Origin: an uncultured Microcaldota archaeon
GTDB taxonomy: Archaea > Micrarchaeota > Micrarchaeia > CAILAH01
Length of the DNA stretch: 40,130 nt
Direction: 5' to 3'
Assembly (NCBI GenBank): GCA_903832205.1
Contig: CAILAH010000041.1
Coordinates: 1 to 40,130, forward strand
Part shown: positions 15,876 to 23,713 of the stretch, piece after piece
How positions within the stretch are numbered: the stretch's first letter is position 1
Layout of the letters: each line of letters opens with the position of its first letter
Notes under the pieces: model-generated
What the model was told of the DNA's origin: nothing
Database searches by the model: none
The model's input: only the letters and a program-made list of their open reading frames with translations
Made by a program: the position numbers and the translations under genes

Positions 15876-16829
15876 CTATTTTCTTTTTAAGCCTATCAGG
15901 AAGAGGGTTGCATCCGCCGCCAGAAGCCCGATAATGAGCGGGTACGAAAAAACAAAAATAAAGAGAGAAGACGCAAATGGGATTGCGAGAACCTGCTGCG
16001 AAGCTGTAAATGCAGCAATGGACGGGATTGCAAGCCCGAACTTGGCAATCCCAAGCCCGATGATGAATGCCGCCGCGGCCCACAGGTATGCGCGCAGCCT
16101 GTGGCTGTTGACGATTGCATAGAGCGTAAGCCAGGAGAGCAGGAGCATCGCCATGAACGCGCCGAACGCATTAATCACGATCGTTCTTCCGTATTCGCTC
16201 AGCAGGAATCCGTTCACATCGCTCGCAAGCATCACAAACACTGCCGCGGCCCCCCCGAAAATCACAATGAGCGGCGACTCCTTCATGAACTCGCTAGCGC
16301 CCTTAATATCTCCGCTGCTCGATGCCGCGCCCGGCGCAATCACCACCGCCGCATACCACAAAAGCAGCGCCGCGGGCGAGCTGAGCGAACAGATATTCTT
16401 GAGCACAATCTCAAATTTTGAAATCGCATCCGGCAGCAACAGGAACTGCAGCACATCGTACCCGTTCACCAGCGCATAAATGAGTATGAACAGGAGCGGA
16501 AGAAGGATTGTGGGCCCGAACGCAGCAATGAACACCGAAACCCCGCCGAATATGTTCTTCTCATACTTCACCGCCACCTGCCCCTTCTCCTGCTGCAAAT
16601 CCACCCCGATTATGTTGCTCCCGCTCAGAATCGCGGGAATGAGGTGGCCCACAATCTCGTGCAGCATCACTGTAGGCCGATTGAACAGATTGCCGAAGTA
16701 TGGCACTCCCTTAAGCTTCTGGAAGAGGTCGCGGTAAAGGATCACCATCAGCACATGCTGGATTAAACTGAAAATAATGAAAAGAAGGGCAAACAGCCCG
16801 ATATCAAGCAGTGCCTCAAATTCATTCAT
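15876..16829 (-). CDS. Polytopic membrane protein with HExxH, candidate site-2-protease-like (M50) peptidase
   Basis: The 317-residue protein has about eight hydrophobic segments. Near the N-terminus, RPTVMLHEIVGHLIPAILSG contains HExxH within a membrane segment, the zinc site of intramembrane metalloproteases. A plausible third ligand is the Asp of PGAASSSGDIKGA in the middle of the protein, similar in placement to the second M50 motif. If active it would cut membrane-embedded substrates, releasing regulators or clearing signal peptides. A membrane-tethered regulator is encoded at 9227, but no link is shown. Its start overlaps the S26e stop (ATGA), so the two are co-translated. The assignment to M50 is tentative. 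Confidence 0.65.
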   Translation of the reverse strand: MNEFEALLDIGLFALLFIIFSLIQHVLMVILYRDLFQKLKGVPYFGNLFNRPTVMLHEIVGHLIPAILSGSNIIGVDLQQEKGQVAVKYEKNIFGGVSVFIAAFGPTILLPLLFILIYALVNGYDVLQFLLLPDAISKFEIVLKNICSLSSPAALLLWYAAVVIAPGAASSSGDIKGASEFMKESPLIVIFGGAAAVFVMLASDVNGFLLSEYGRTIVINAFGAFMAMLLLSWLTLYAIVNSHRLRAYLWAAAAFIIGLGIAKFGLAIPSIAAFTASQQVLAIPFASSLFIFVFSYPLIIGLLAADATLFLIGLKRK

Positions 16830-17071
16830 TGATTATATTTGCGCATAAGCCTTTTCTTCTTTTTCTCAAAGATCTTCCTGTGCTTTCCGCAGCTTATGCA
16901 GTAGTAAACCTTTCTCATGTCCGTATAGGTAACGTCGTCACCGGTCCTCAACTCCGTGGAGTACCTGACGAACTTGTTATCCTGCACAGCCTTTCCCCTG
17001 GAAACGCTTCTGCCGCACGAGCAGCATGAGACGAGCGCTTCCTTTCCCCTGCTTTTCTTGCCTTTTGACAT
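16826..17071 (-). CDS. rps26e: Ribosomal protein S26e (archaeal eS26)
   Basis: A component of the small ribosomal subunit near the mRNA exit channel. The 81-residue protein has a basic head, a zinc ribbon made of SCCSCGRSVSRGKAV and VYYCISCGKHRKIFEKKKKR, and the C-terminal basic tail, in the same order as eukaryotic and archaeal S26e (C-x2-C ... YYC-x2-C-x-H-x-K). ATG 17071 is chosen over the upstream GTG at 17080 because AGGAG is at the right distance. S26e is found in only part of the archaea, so its presence is useful for placing the organism. It starts just after the phosphoesterase gene (13 bases). Confidence 0.85.
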   Translation of the reverse strand: MSKGKKSRGKEALVSCCSCGRSVSRGKAVQDNKFVRYSTELRTGDDVTYTDMRKVYYCISCGKHRKIFEKKKKRLMRKYNQ

Positions 17072-17084
17072 AATGAGCACTCTC

Positions 17085-17945
17085 CTATTTCAATTGAATA
17101 CCATTCAACAGGTATATTTCAGCCGACCTCTTTATAAACGTATTTTTGAGCAGCGGCCCCAATCCCTCTTTTGAGTCACTTGCGCCCGCATAGGGCCCGA
17201 AAGCGGGCATGCACACAAGCTTTACGCTTCTGCAGATTTTCGCCTTTTTCCCATAATGCTCCTTCAGCGCCTTTGCATCCAGCTTTCCAATCATCCATAC
17301 TTTTTCCGCCCGTCGCCATCCACTGCGGAAGGGGGACTCCCCCCTCGCACATTCGCGTGAGCGAATGGCGCATCGTTTGGCTTCGCCAAACGCTTGTCCC
17401 CGTGTGGTCTGCCCCATCCCCCGCATAATGTCAAACACATATTTGGGATGCGCATGCCCGATAATCATCGTCCTGCACTTTAGCAGTTCCTCGCCGGGCC
17501 AGGCGTGCCCGTGCAGCACCGCAATGCAATTCCCCCGCCCGCAGCCAGTGATTTTTCCTTTGTGCTCCCTGCCAATTACAGCCTCTTCTTTTCCGGGCCC
17601 AATCCTCCCGTCATCATAAATCACCGCACCTTCAGGCCCGTAAACGGTGCAGTACCCGTGATACTTCTCAATATTCCCGTCGTGGTTTCCCTTGGTGATG
17701 TGCAATTCGTAATCGGAGCCCATCTCCCTGATGAATTTCCCCGCATCGCCCTCAGTTGACGCAATTGTCGCCTTAACATCCCCTAAAACAAGCAGTTTCC
17801 TCTTCTGTTCCCTCTCCATAAGCTCGTGCACAATCCTCGCGCTCGCCTTCCAGTTAACGCCTGTCTCCTTCCCAATGTGCAAATCGCTGATGATGAGCCA
17901 CTCGCCAAAAAGGGCTGCGGGCTCATTGTAAAGGAATTTCAGCAT
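17085..17945 (-). CDS. ICC-like metallophosphoesterase with an in-frame palindromic insertion
   Basis: A calcineurin-like phosphoesterase (COG1407-like). Metal-binding motifs are in order: SDLHIGKE (Asp21, His23), GDVK (Asp56), KGNHDGN, HGHAWPGEE and IGHAHP. Members hydrolyse phosphodiesters or phosphomonoesters; the substrate is unknown. From ATG 17945 it is 286 residues. Residues of about 175-207 (QTTRGQAFGEAKRCAIRSRE and onward) are encoded by palindromic element B, which interrupts the normally short path between the GHAHP motif and the RRAEKVWMIGKL strand yet keeps the frame open. The catalytic core is upstream of the insert, so activity may survive. It is divergent from the RSH gene, 54 bases away. 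Confidence 0.85.
   Translation of the reverse strand: MLKFLYNEPAALFGEWLIISDLHIGKETGVNWKASARIVHELMEREQKRKLLVLGDVKATIASTEGDAGKFIREMGSDYELHITKGNHDGNIEKYHGYCTVYGPEGAVIYDDGRIGPGKEEAVIGREHKGKITGCGRGNCIAVLHGHAWPGEELLKCRTMIIGHAHPKYVFDIMRGMGQTTRGQAFGEAKRCAIRSRECARGESPFRSGWRRAEKVWMIGKLDAKALKEHYGKKAKICRSVKLVCMPAFGPYAGASDSKEGLGPLLKNTFIKRSAEIYLLNGIQLK
17325..17421. repeat. Palindromic repeat element, copy B, inside the phosphoesterase gene
   Basis: GGGGG-ACT-CCCCC hairpin, then CATTCGC-GTGA-GCGAATG (17350-17367), then CGTTTGGC-TTC-GCCAAACG (17374-17392), TTGTCCC, the conserved CGTGTGGTCTG (17401-17411) and a terminal ATCCCCC. The order is the same as copy A. It reads through in frame on the minus strand as part of the phosphoesterase. 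Confidence 0.8.
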
Positions 17946-17965
17946 ACGTATATACTTTAGGGAAA

Positions 17966-17980
17966 TGTTTTTATATTGCT
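17966..17980. promoter_or_regulatory. Shared AT-rich promoter between the phosphoesterase and RSH genes
   Basis: TGTTTTTATATTGC reads as a TATA-like box in both directions, about 20-35 bases from each start codon (17945 minus and 18000 plus). Both messages would be nearly leaderless. Confidence 0.45.
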
Positions 17981-17999
17981 TTCGACCCAAAAAAGCCAT

Positions 18000-19529
18000 A
18001 TGCAGCAGGGCGCAAAGAGGGGATTGTACGGGCACCAGGCACTAAAGGACATGAGGGACAAGGCAGCGGACGCCCTCAGGAAGAAAAGCGTCTCCGTTGA
18101 CGTCATCAACCACAACCAGGAGCTTTTCTATGAGCTTGCCGCAAGCCTCAGGGGCCTCACAACCGGCCACGCGAACGTCAACCCGCAGAACCTCCTTTTG
18201 CTCGCGCTCTATCACGAGAACCTGCGCTCATCTTCGGTGCTTCCCCCGGAAGTGCGCCCGCATATTGGCGGGCTGTTCGAGGAGTTCGTAAGGCTCAAGA
18301 AATTCGACATGTCCGAGAAAAGGGTGTGGACACCCTATTCCGAGCTGGTCGATAGCAACCCGGCGCTTGCGCTCTTCCGCACAATCGATTTGGCACACAT
18401 GCCTTTCGACAAGAAAATACTCGTAAAATCATTCCAATTTGAGGAAAAAAACCTTGACCTTCAGCTGCAGAACATTGCAAAGTCAATGCTTTACGTTTAC
18501 GTCCCGTTCGCGGACATCCTCGGCCTCAGCAACGTGCTGTCAAAGCTGAAGGACACCGCGGTGAGGCATCTCTACCCCGATCTCTACAACGAGGTGGCAA
18601 GAAAGCTGCTTGAGACGCAGAACTACTACCAGGGCGTTAAGGGAATGTTCGCCGAACAGCTCAAGAACGACATCAACGAGGCAAGCGCGCTCTATGGGAT
18701 TGAGTTTGCCAAATTCGCGGACTCGGAGAGCCTCTACAGGTGCCGCATAAAATCGCCCGCGGCAATCGTGCTCAAGCTGCTCAACGGCAATATGCCCATC
18801 GAAAAGATGTTCTCAATCCACGACATAGTCGCATTCACGGTGCTCACCAAATCGGTGGAAGAGGCGTACCTCTTCCTGGAGTTCATGACCGATAAATACA
18901 TAATTTCGCCTGAAAACATAGACGATTTTATCGCGCACCCGCGTGGCGAGACCAAGTACCAGTCCCTGCACGCCGATGTGCCTTGCACGGCGCTCGCAAG
19001 CTCGCCATTTGCCGAGGAGGTTAGCAACAAGAACGTGGAGGTGCAGATGCGCACGCCCGAGATGCAGAAGCAGTATGAGAGCGGCGACTGGGCGCACGCG
19101 CTTTACAAGGGCAACCGGCTTGAAAAGGCGAAGCTGCTGATGGTGACCCAGTACGCGGGCATCCTCAGGAATTCCTCAACGGAAGACGTGCAGATGATGG
19201 CACTGAGCATGAGATCCGGCCGCATCTCCGTTAAGGTCACGTTCAACGGAGCGATCTCAGTTATTGACCTGCCAAAGAACGCCTGCACATTCGACCTTAT
19301 CTGCAAGCTCTCCGACAACCCGTTCAAGAAGCACAACGTCTATTCCGCCACCACGCACAAGCAGTTCGCACTTCTCGAGCTTCTCTTCGCCGATGGCGAT
19401 TACATAATCGAGCAGACCGGCGAGGATATTAAAATCAACACAATTACCAAGAACCTAAGCGTTTATACCGTGGAAACAAGAATGAGGATTGAAGAGCATC
19501 TCAAGGAACTGAAAGCAAAAAAGAAATAA
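18000..19529 (+). CDS. RelA/SpoT homologue: degenerate HD + (p)ppGpp synthetase domain + TGS
   Basis: The 509-residue protein follows the long-RSH plan without the last domains. Residues 1-160 are a degraded hydrolase region: the usual HDxxED is YHENLR (His72), and no second metal motif is seen. Residues 165-200 match the helical linker (YVPFADILGLSNVLSKLKD). The synthetase domain at 230-370 keeps the signature residues: CRIKSPAAIVLK (Arg249, Lys251, Lys259), HDIVAF (Asp275), FIAHPRGETKYQSLHA (320-324 YQSLH) and VEVQMRTPEMQKQYESGDWA (Glu347). Residues 408-475 are a TGS domain (VKVTFNGAISVIDLPKNACT). Such enzymes move pyrophosphate from ATP to GDP or GTP to make the stringent-response alarmone. 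A TTG at 17976 is an alternative start. Confidence 0.82.
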   Translation: MQQGAKRGLYGHQALKDMRDKAADALRKKSVSVDVINHNQELFYELAASLRGLTTGHANVNPQNLLLLALYHENLRSSSVLPPEVRPHIGGLFEEFVRLKKFDMSEKRVWTPYSELVDSNPALALFRTIDLAHMPFDKKILVKSFQFEEKNLDLQLQNIAKSMLYVYVPFADILGLSNVLSKLKDTAVRHLYPDLYNEVARKLLETQNYYQGVKGMFAEQLKNDINEASALYGIEFAKFADSESLYRCRIKSPAAIVLKLLNGNMPIEKMFSIHDIVAFTVLTKSVEEAYLFLEFMTDKYIISPENIDDFIAHPRGETKYQSLHADVPCTALASSPFAEEVSNKNVEVQMRTPEMQKQYESGDWAHALYKGNRLEKAKLLMVTQYAGILRNSSTEDVQMMALSMRSGRISVKVTFNGAISVIDLPKNACTFDLICKLSDNPFKKHNVYSATTHKQFALLELLFADGDYIIEQTGEDIKINTITKNLSVYTVETRMRIEEHLKELKAKKK

Positions 19530-19562
19530 CGGCCTCTTGTTTTATCTCGCTATGGTTAGAAT

Positions 19563-22259
19563 CTAAGTCCTTTCTCCGTATTCGTCAAGGAATTTCTTGT
19601 ATTCTTCAAGCATCTCCAAAGTGAGCGAGGGCTTTCTCCTGCTCACCACGCTGAGCACATCCTCAGTCGTTAATTTGCCCTCCTTCTTTCCGGCAATGCC
19701 TTCCCTCACCATCCCGAACTTTGCCTCCTGGCACGCGCTGTTGATGTCCGCGCCCGTGAATCCCTCGCTCGCCGCTGCAAGCGCGGCATAATTGATGTCC
19801 TCCTTGGGCACCTTCGCAAGGAACTTCTGGAACATGTCAACCCTCTGCTCCTTCAATGGCGGCGGTATGAACACAATCTTATCAAGCCTTCCCGGCCTCA
19901 TCAGCGCCTTGTCAAGCATCTCCGGCTTGTTGGTTGCGCCAATGAGCACCACGTTCTTCAGCTCTTTCATCCCGTCCATTTCCTGAAGTATCTGCGTCAC
20001 CACGTCCTCCACATACTTCGAGCTGTAGAGGTCCCTTGAGGGCGCAACGCTCTCAATCTCATCTATGAACACTATGGCGGGCGTATTCTCCCTCGCCCTG
20101 TTGAATGTCTCCTTAATCACCGCAACCGCCCCCTCATATCCCTTCTTCAGCAGGTCGGCGCCGCTCACCGCGAACACATTCACCTTCATCTCATTTGCAG
20201 CAGCCTTCACAATGAGCGTCTTTCCGCACCCAGGCGGCCCGAACATCAGCACACCCTTGCTAGGCTTCACATCATACTTCTCCAGCAATTCCTCGTGCAG
20301 AAGCGGGATCTCAACCGCCTCCTTGAGCATCCTTCGCACTTCATCAAGCCCTATGACGTCATCCCAGGTGACGGTCTTCTCCTTCTCTTTCTCATCCTCG
20401 CCGACCCTCCTCTCATAATCAAGCTTGAACCTCTCGTAATCGTCAAGCATGGTGAGCGAAGTGCTCGGCTTCACCGACTTGAGCACCCTGAGGAAATCGT
20501 CCATTCCCACAGGAAATATCTTTCCCTTCTCCGCAGCCCTGTTGGCCGCGAGCCTTGTTGCCTCATTGCAGAGGTTTGCAATGTCCGCGCCCGAGAACCT
20601 CTCGGTCTTCTTCGCGAGCACCTTCAGGTCAACGTCCTTATCGAGCGGGATTCCCTTCACCTGCACCTGCAGCACTTTCAGCCTGCCCTCCGCATCCGGC
20701 AATGGCATGTAGATTATCTTGTCCAATCTTCCCGGCCTTATGAGCGCCTTGTCAAGCATGTGGGGCACGTTGGTCGCGCCCACCACAAGCACCGAATTAT
20801 CAGAAGTCAATCCGTCCATTTCCTCAAGCATGGTGCTCAGCACCCTGCCCGCCGCCTCATCGCCGCGCGCATACTCCCTGCTCTTGCCGATGGCATCTAT
20901 CTCATCGAAGAACAGCACCGCGGGCGCACTCTTCCTTGCAATGTTGAATATCTCGGTCACGTTCTTCTCCGATTCCCCGAAGTACTGGGAAAGCAGCTGT
21001 GATGCTTTCACGTAATAGAAGCCCACTTCCAATTCCTTGGCGAGCGCCCTCATTATCAGCGTCTTACCGGTTCCGGGCGGCCCGAACAGGAGTATTCCCT
21101 TGGGCGGCTTGATGTTGTAGGCCACACTGATGTCCTTTCTCTGCAGCGGCATGAGTATGGCGTCCCTCAGCTCCTTTTTCACATCCTCATAATTGCCGAT
21201 GTCGCTCAGCTTTGTGGTCGATGCGAGCCCCAAATCCTGCACGCCGAACTTGCCGAACTTCCGCTCCTTGTCCTTGAGAATCGCACCCGTCTGCCCAGCA
21301 ATGTTGAATTTCCTGATGTCAAGGTAATACACGAGCGCCGTAGTTAGCGCCACGTAGATGATTATTTCCCAGTGGAAGGGATTATTCGTCCACAGTGCGA
21401 ATACATAATAGAGTGGGACCAGCAGCCAGAACACGATGGTGGCGGCAGTCTGCCTGTATTTGCCCCTTATCACTCCCGGCAGGAATGATGCGAGGTACAT
21501 GATTGCGCCAATTGCAAGTATCTGAAGCAGCCCCACATCGGCAAAGAACAGCGTCATGGTCGTGCTTATGGTCAATCCCAGCAGCGGGTTAATGTAAGCG
21601 AACACATCGGGGCTGAACATGCCCAGGAACGCCTGCGTGACCGCACCGGGCATGCTCATGAAATCCACCGGCATCTTCTGCGGCATTAAAATCTCAACGG
21701 GAATGTTGCTCTTGAGCGGCGCATAGAGGGCGTGGTTGACCACCATGAACGCGCCGTTGTCGATGCCCCACATCGCCGTGAGCAGGAGCACCAGGTAGAC
21801 TGCGGGAAGCGTAACCAGCGGGCTCTTCTTTGCCCCCAGCCTCAGCGCCGAGATGAACATGATTGGAATAACGATGCCGCCGAACAGCCCCATTCCCTTT
21901 GCGAACGGCGCAAATATGAGGATCTGCAGCAGCGCAAGCACAAACCAGTAGTTGAATGCGGTGACAAGGCTGATGGAAAATGCGAGCGTGAATATCCACC
22001 CGAGCACGGGCGTCTGGTATGCCACTGCAATGTTGCCCACGAGCACGCTCAGTATGGTGCCCATTACCGGATGATAATAGGCGGCGGCTGCGGGTATGAG
22101 CGCTATGAACGGGATTGCAAAAAGCGGGAATATCGGGAATGCCAGCAGCACCGATAGGGTTGCTATATACACCAATACGGCCGCCAGGAACTTCTCATCC
22201 TTCTCCAGAGTAACAACGATGGCCTTGACTTTTTCCCTGTAGAGGTTGCTACTGGGCAT
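19563..22259 (-). CDS. Membrane-embedded Cdc48/VAT-like double AAA+ ATPase
   Basis: The 898-residue protein has two AAA+ modules of the Cdc48 type: D1 has Walker A GPPGTGKT (393-400), Walker B FFDEID (450-455) and GATNVPHMLDKALIRPGRLD; D2 has Walker A GPPGCGKT (674-681), Walker B FIDEIE (731-736) and GATNKPEMLDKALMRPGRLD. Both modules look catalytically complete. The usual substrate-binding N-domain is absent; residues 25-315 instead form about ten transmembrane helices, followed by a short linker. The ring should therefore sit on the cytoplasmic membrane face and pull proteins from the bilayer, handing them to the proteasome or another protease. There is no FtsH-type zinc protease or Lon domain. 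Its TATA (GTTTATAAAG, about 22283-22292) adjoins palindromic element C. Confidence 0.9.
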   Translation of the reverse strand: MPSSNLYREKVKAIVVTLEKDEKFLAAVLVYIATLSVLLAFPIFPLFAIPFIALIPAAAAYYHPVMGTILSVLVGNIAVAYQTPVLGWIFTLAFSISLVTAFNYWFVLALLQILIFAPFAKGMGLFGGIVIPIMFISALRLGAKKSPLVTLPAVYLVLLLTAMWGIDNGAFMVVNHALYAPLKSNIPVEILMPQKMPVDFMSMPGAVTQAFLGMFSPDVFAYINPLLGLTISTTMTLFFADVGLLQILAIGAIMYLASFLPGVIRGKYRQTAATIVFWLLVPLYYVFALWTNNPFHWEIIIYVALTTALVYYLDIRKFNIAGQTGAILKDKERKFGKFGVQDLGLASTTKLSDIGNYEDVKKELRDAILMPLQRKDISVAYNIKPPKGILLFGPPGTGKTLIMRALAKELEVGFYYVKASQLLSQYFGESEKNVTEIFNIARKSAPAVLFFDEIDAIGKSREYARGDEAAGRVLSTMLEEMDGLTSDNSVLVVGATNVPHMLDKALIRPGRLDKIIYMPLPDAEGRLKVLQVQVKGIPLDKDVDLKVLAKKTERFSGADIANLCNEATRLAANRAAEKGKIFPVGMDDFLRVLKSVKPSTSLTMLDDYERFKLDYERRVGEDEKEKEKTVTWDDVIGLDEVRRMLKEAVEIPLLHEELLEKYDVKPSKGVLMFGPPGCGKTLIVKAAANEMKVNVFAVSGADLLKKGYEGAVAVIKETFNRARENTPAIVFIDEIESVAPSRDLYSSKYVEDVVTQILQEMDGMKELKNVVLIGATNKPEMLDKALMRPGRLDKIVFIPPPLKEQRVDMFQKFLAKVPKEDINYAALAAASEGFTGADINSACQEAKFGMVREGIAGKKEGKLTTEDVLSVVSRRKPSLTLEMLEEYKKFLDEYGERT

Positions 22260-22297
22260 AATGTATAGAATTACACCTGAACTTTATAAACACTGAT

Positions 22298-22452
22298 GAG
22301 GGGGAAGCGTCCCCCTCCCATGCATCTTCGCCGTGCGAAGATGATGCATCATTCGGCTCACTGCCGAATGCATGTCGTGTGGTCCGTGCATTTTCCCTCT
22401 GGGAAAATGACGTGTCATTCGCCTTTGGCGAATGGACATACACCTCCCCCTC
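22298..22452. repeat. Palindromic repeat element, copy C (extended)
   Basis: GGGGGA-AGCG-TCCCCC hairpin; CATCTTCGC-CGT-GCGAAGATG; CATTCGGC-TCACT-GCCGAATG; the conserved CGTGTGGTC (22376-22384); then two further hairpins, CATTTTCCC-TCT-GGGAAAATG and CATTCGCC-TTT-GGCGAATG; and a closing CACCTCCCCCTC that pairs with the start. It lies in the intergenic region upstream of the AAA ATPase. Confidence 0.8.
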
Positions 22453-22640
22453 TATGTTACATTAACTATTTTGATGACTTGCACAAATGATATTTAGATT
22501 AGGGGACACGAGATGTAAATGGAAAAAGAATTAGATTGCGCACGCGCCTTGCACGCGGCAAGTGATATTCCACCCGCCCGGCAACGCGCGCTGCACAACC
22601 GTAATTTGCGAATCTCTGGGAGAGATTTTGTCACATCCGC
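22453..22640. other. Intergenic remainder between repeat C and the histone gene
   Basis: No convincing gene. A 41-codon open frame on the plus strand (22519-22644) overlaps the histone stop but has no family resemblance or ribosome binding site. Otherwise nothing recognised. Confidence 0.5.
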
Positions 22641-22877
22641 CTAGATGGCGGTTGCAGCAATGTCAATGTCTGTTTTGGTGAGCCTTACCTTCTTGGTCGC
22701 CCTTCTCCTCCTGTCTCTCGTGGTCATGGCGATAAAAATCGCCTTCTCTACTATCCTTCCCGCCCGGTCCTCGATTATCGATACCAGTTCCTCGGTGGCG
22801 TCCTCGTCAACCCGGATCTTCGACGGCGTGTTTTTCCGAATCAGCTTCTCAATGTCGTACCTGCTGATATACACCAT
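22641..22877 (-). CDS. Histone-fold DNA-binding protein with a basic loop insertion
   Basis: The 78-residue archaeal histone-like protein consists of alpha1 (SRYDIEKLIRKN), a long alpha2 (DEDATEELVSIIEDRAGRIV), loop 2, and alpha3 (LTKTDIDIAATAI). Compared with HMf-type histones it has about eight extra residues in loop 2, giving the basic run RDRRRRATKKVR. It should dimerise and wrap DNA; the extra positive charge would add contacts at the dimer ends. The start ATG 22877 follows GGGGGT at Shine-Dalgarno distance; the frame also continues to a TTG at 22883. The gene has its own promoter. Confidence 0.8.
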   Translation of the reverse strand: MVYISRYDIEKLIRKNTPSKIRVDEDATEELVSIIEDRAGRIVEKAIFIAMTTRDRRRRATKKVRLTKTDIDIAATAI

Positions 22878-22970
22878 ATCCAATTACCCCCACACGTACT
22901 AGACTGCTCCCTCTCTATTTCGCAGGGCACACGCCCCGCTTGAACACACAAGTTATCGTTGCACACCCGC

Positions 22971-22980
22971 CCTTTTTAAA
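22971..22980 (-). promoter_or_regulatory. TATA box for the histone gene
   Basis: TTTAAAAAGG on the minus strand about 95 bases upstream of the start codon, implying a leader of roughly 65-70 nucleotides. The rest of the 22884-23237 gap shows no gene; a second AT-rich GGTTTTATAATCG lies at about 23073-23085. Confidence 0.4.
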
Positions 22981-23180
22981 CCCCCTTGTAGCTCCGACGG
23001 ATGAAACCACAAATAAGAGGGGGACAGTGCCGTTTTCCCCAATTTGGGCCCTTCAAACCCGGCTTCAAGTAATTGGTTTTATAATCGCCCCTTTTGCCTT
23101 TTGGCGCATTTTAGTCCCTTCATTTGTGTTTTATTCTGAAGTGGGGCTTTATCCGCGTTCAGTGGGCACGTCGGTGATAG

Positions 23181-23191
23181 ATTTATATATA
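23181..23191 (+). promoter_or_regulatory. TATA box for the 23238 gene
   Basis: ATTTATATATA about 50 bases upstream of the GTG start, with GGAGAAGGTGG in between as a Shine-Dalgarno region. Confidence 0.5.
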
Positions 23192-23237
23192 CTGATTGTG
23201 ATATGATTATGGCGTAAAATTCGGAGAAGGTGGAAAA

Positions 23238-23606
23238 GTGGAAGCAATCAGGACAACTGCGCCGCAGTTGCGCATGGAATTTAACACTACTAGAGTTGAG
23301 AGTCTCTGGCAGAAGCTCAAGACCGCCATGTTTGGCGGCAGGAAGCCCTCATGCGAGGGCATCATGAGGACCGTTGGGCCCGTCGAGAAACCTGCGCCAG
23401 GCGCGCGTGTGATTGACGATGCCCAAAAGGAGGGCAAGCTCTGTGTTGAGATGATCCCGTCCGGAGTTTATTATCGCGCGAAAAGAAACCCCGATGGCAG
23501 CTTCGGGCATTGGCCAGACTTCTCCACAATTACGGGCGGCTCAAACGAGTTTGTAATCGAGCGTGAAGGAAAAACATTCTGCCCCCTAACTGAAGGCACA
23601 ATCTGA
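23238..23606 (+). CDS. Uncharacterised small protein
   Basis: The 122-residue soluble protein has no recognised motif. The start is uncertain: GTG 23238 follows a purine-rich GGAGAAGGTGG and a well-placed TATA box; ATG 23274 would remove 12 residues. Three cysteines (PSCEG, KLCVE, TFCPL) are widely spaced, not arranged as a zinc finger. The C-terminal half looks like a small beta domain (KLCVEMIPSGVYYRAKRNPD, with GHWPDFSTITGGSNEFVIER after it). It stands alone between the histone and phosphohexomutase genes, with T-rich sequence downstream (23621-23650). Confidence 0.6.
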   Translation: MEAIRTTAPQLRMEFNTTRVESLWQKLKTAMFGGRKPSCEGIMRTVGPVEKPAPGARVIDDAQKEGKLCVEMIPSGVYYRAKRNPDGSFGHWPDFSTITGGSNEFVIEREGKTFCPLTEGTI

Positions 23607-23713
23607 TTTTCAATCCACAGCTTTATTTTCTTATTCTAAATTTTTCTTCTGAAAAAGGGAAATTATAACAAACTGCAAATTTAAGTTCAATTGTTTTTGC
23701 AATTGCCAGTAAA

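Noticed and set aside
22298-22452. CRISPR-like array from the repeated hairpins of element C
   Set aside because: There are no direct repeats with equal-length unique spacers and no cas genes; the hairpin stems differ in sequence from one to the next.
22519-22644. 41-codon plus-strand open frame between element C and the histone gene
   Set aside because: No family resemblance, no ribosome binding site, and it overlaps the end of the histone gene; length is within chance.
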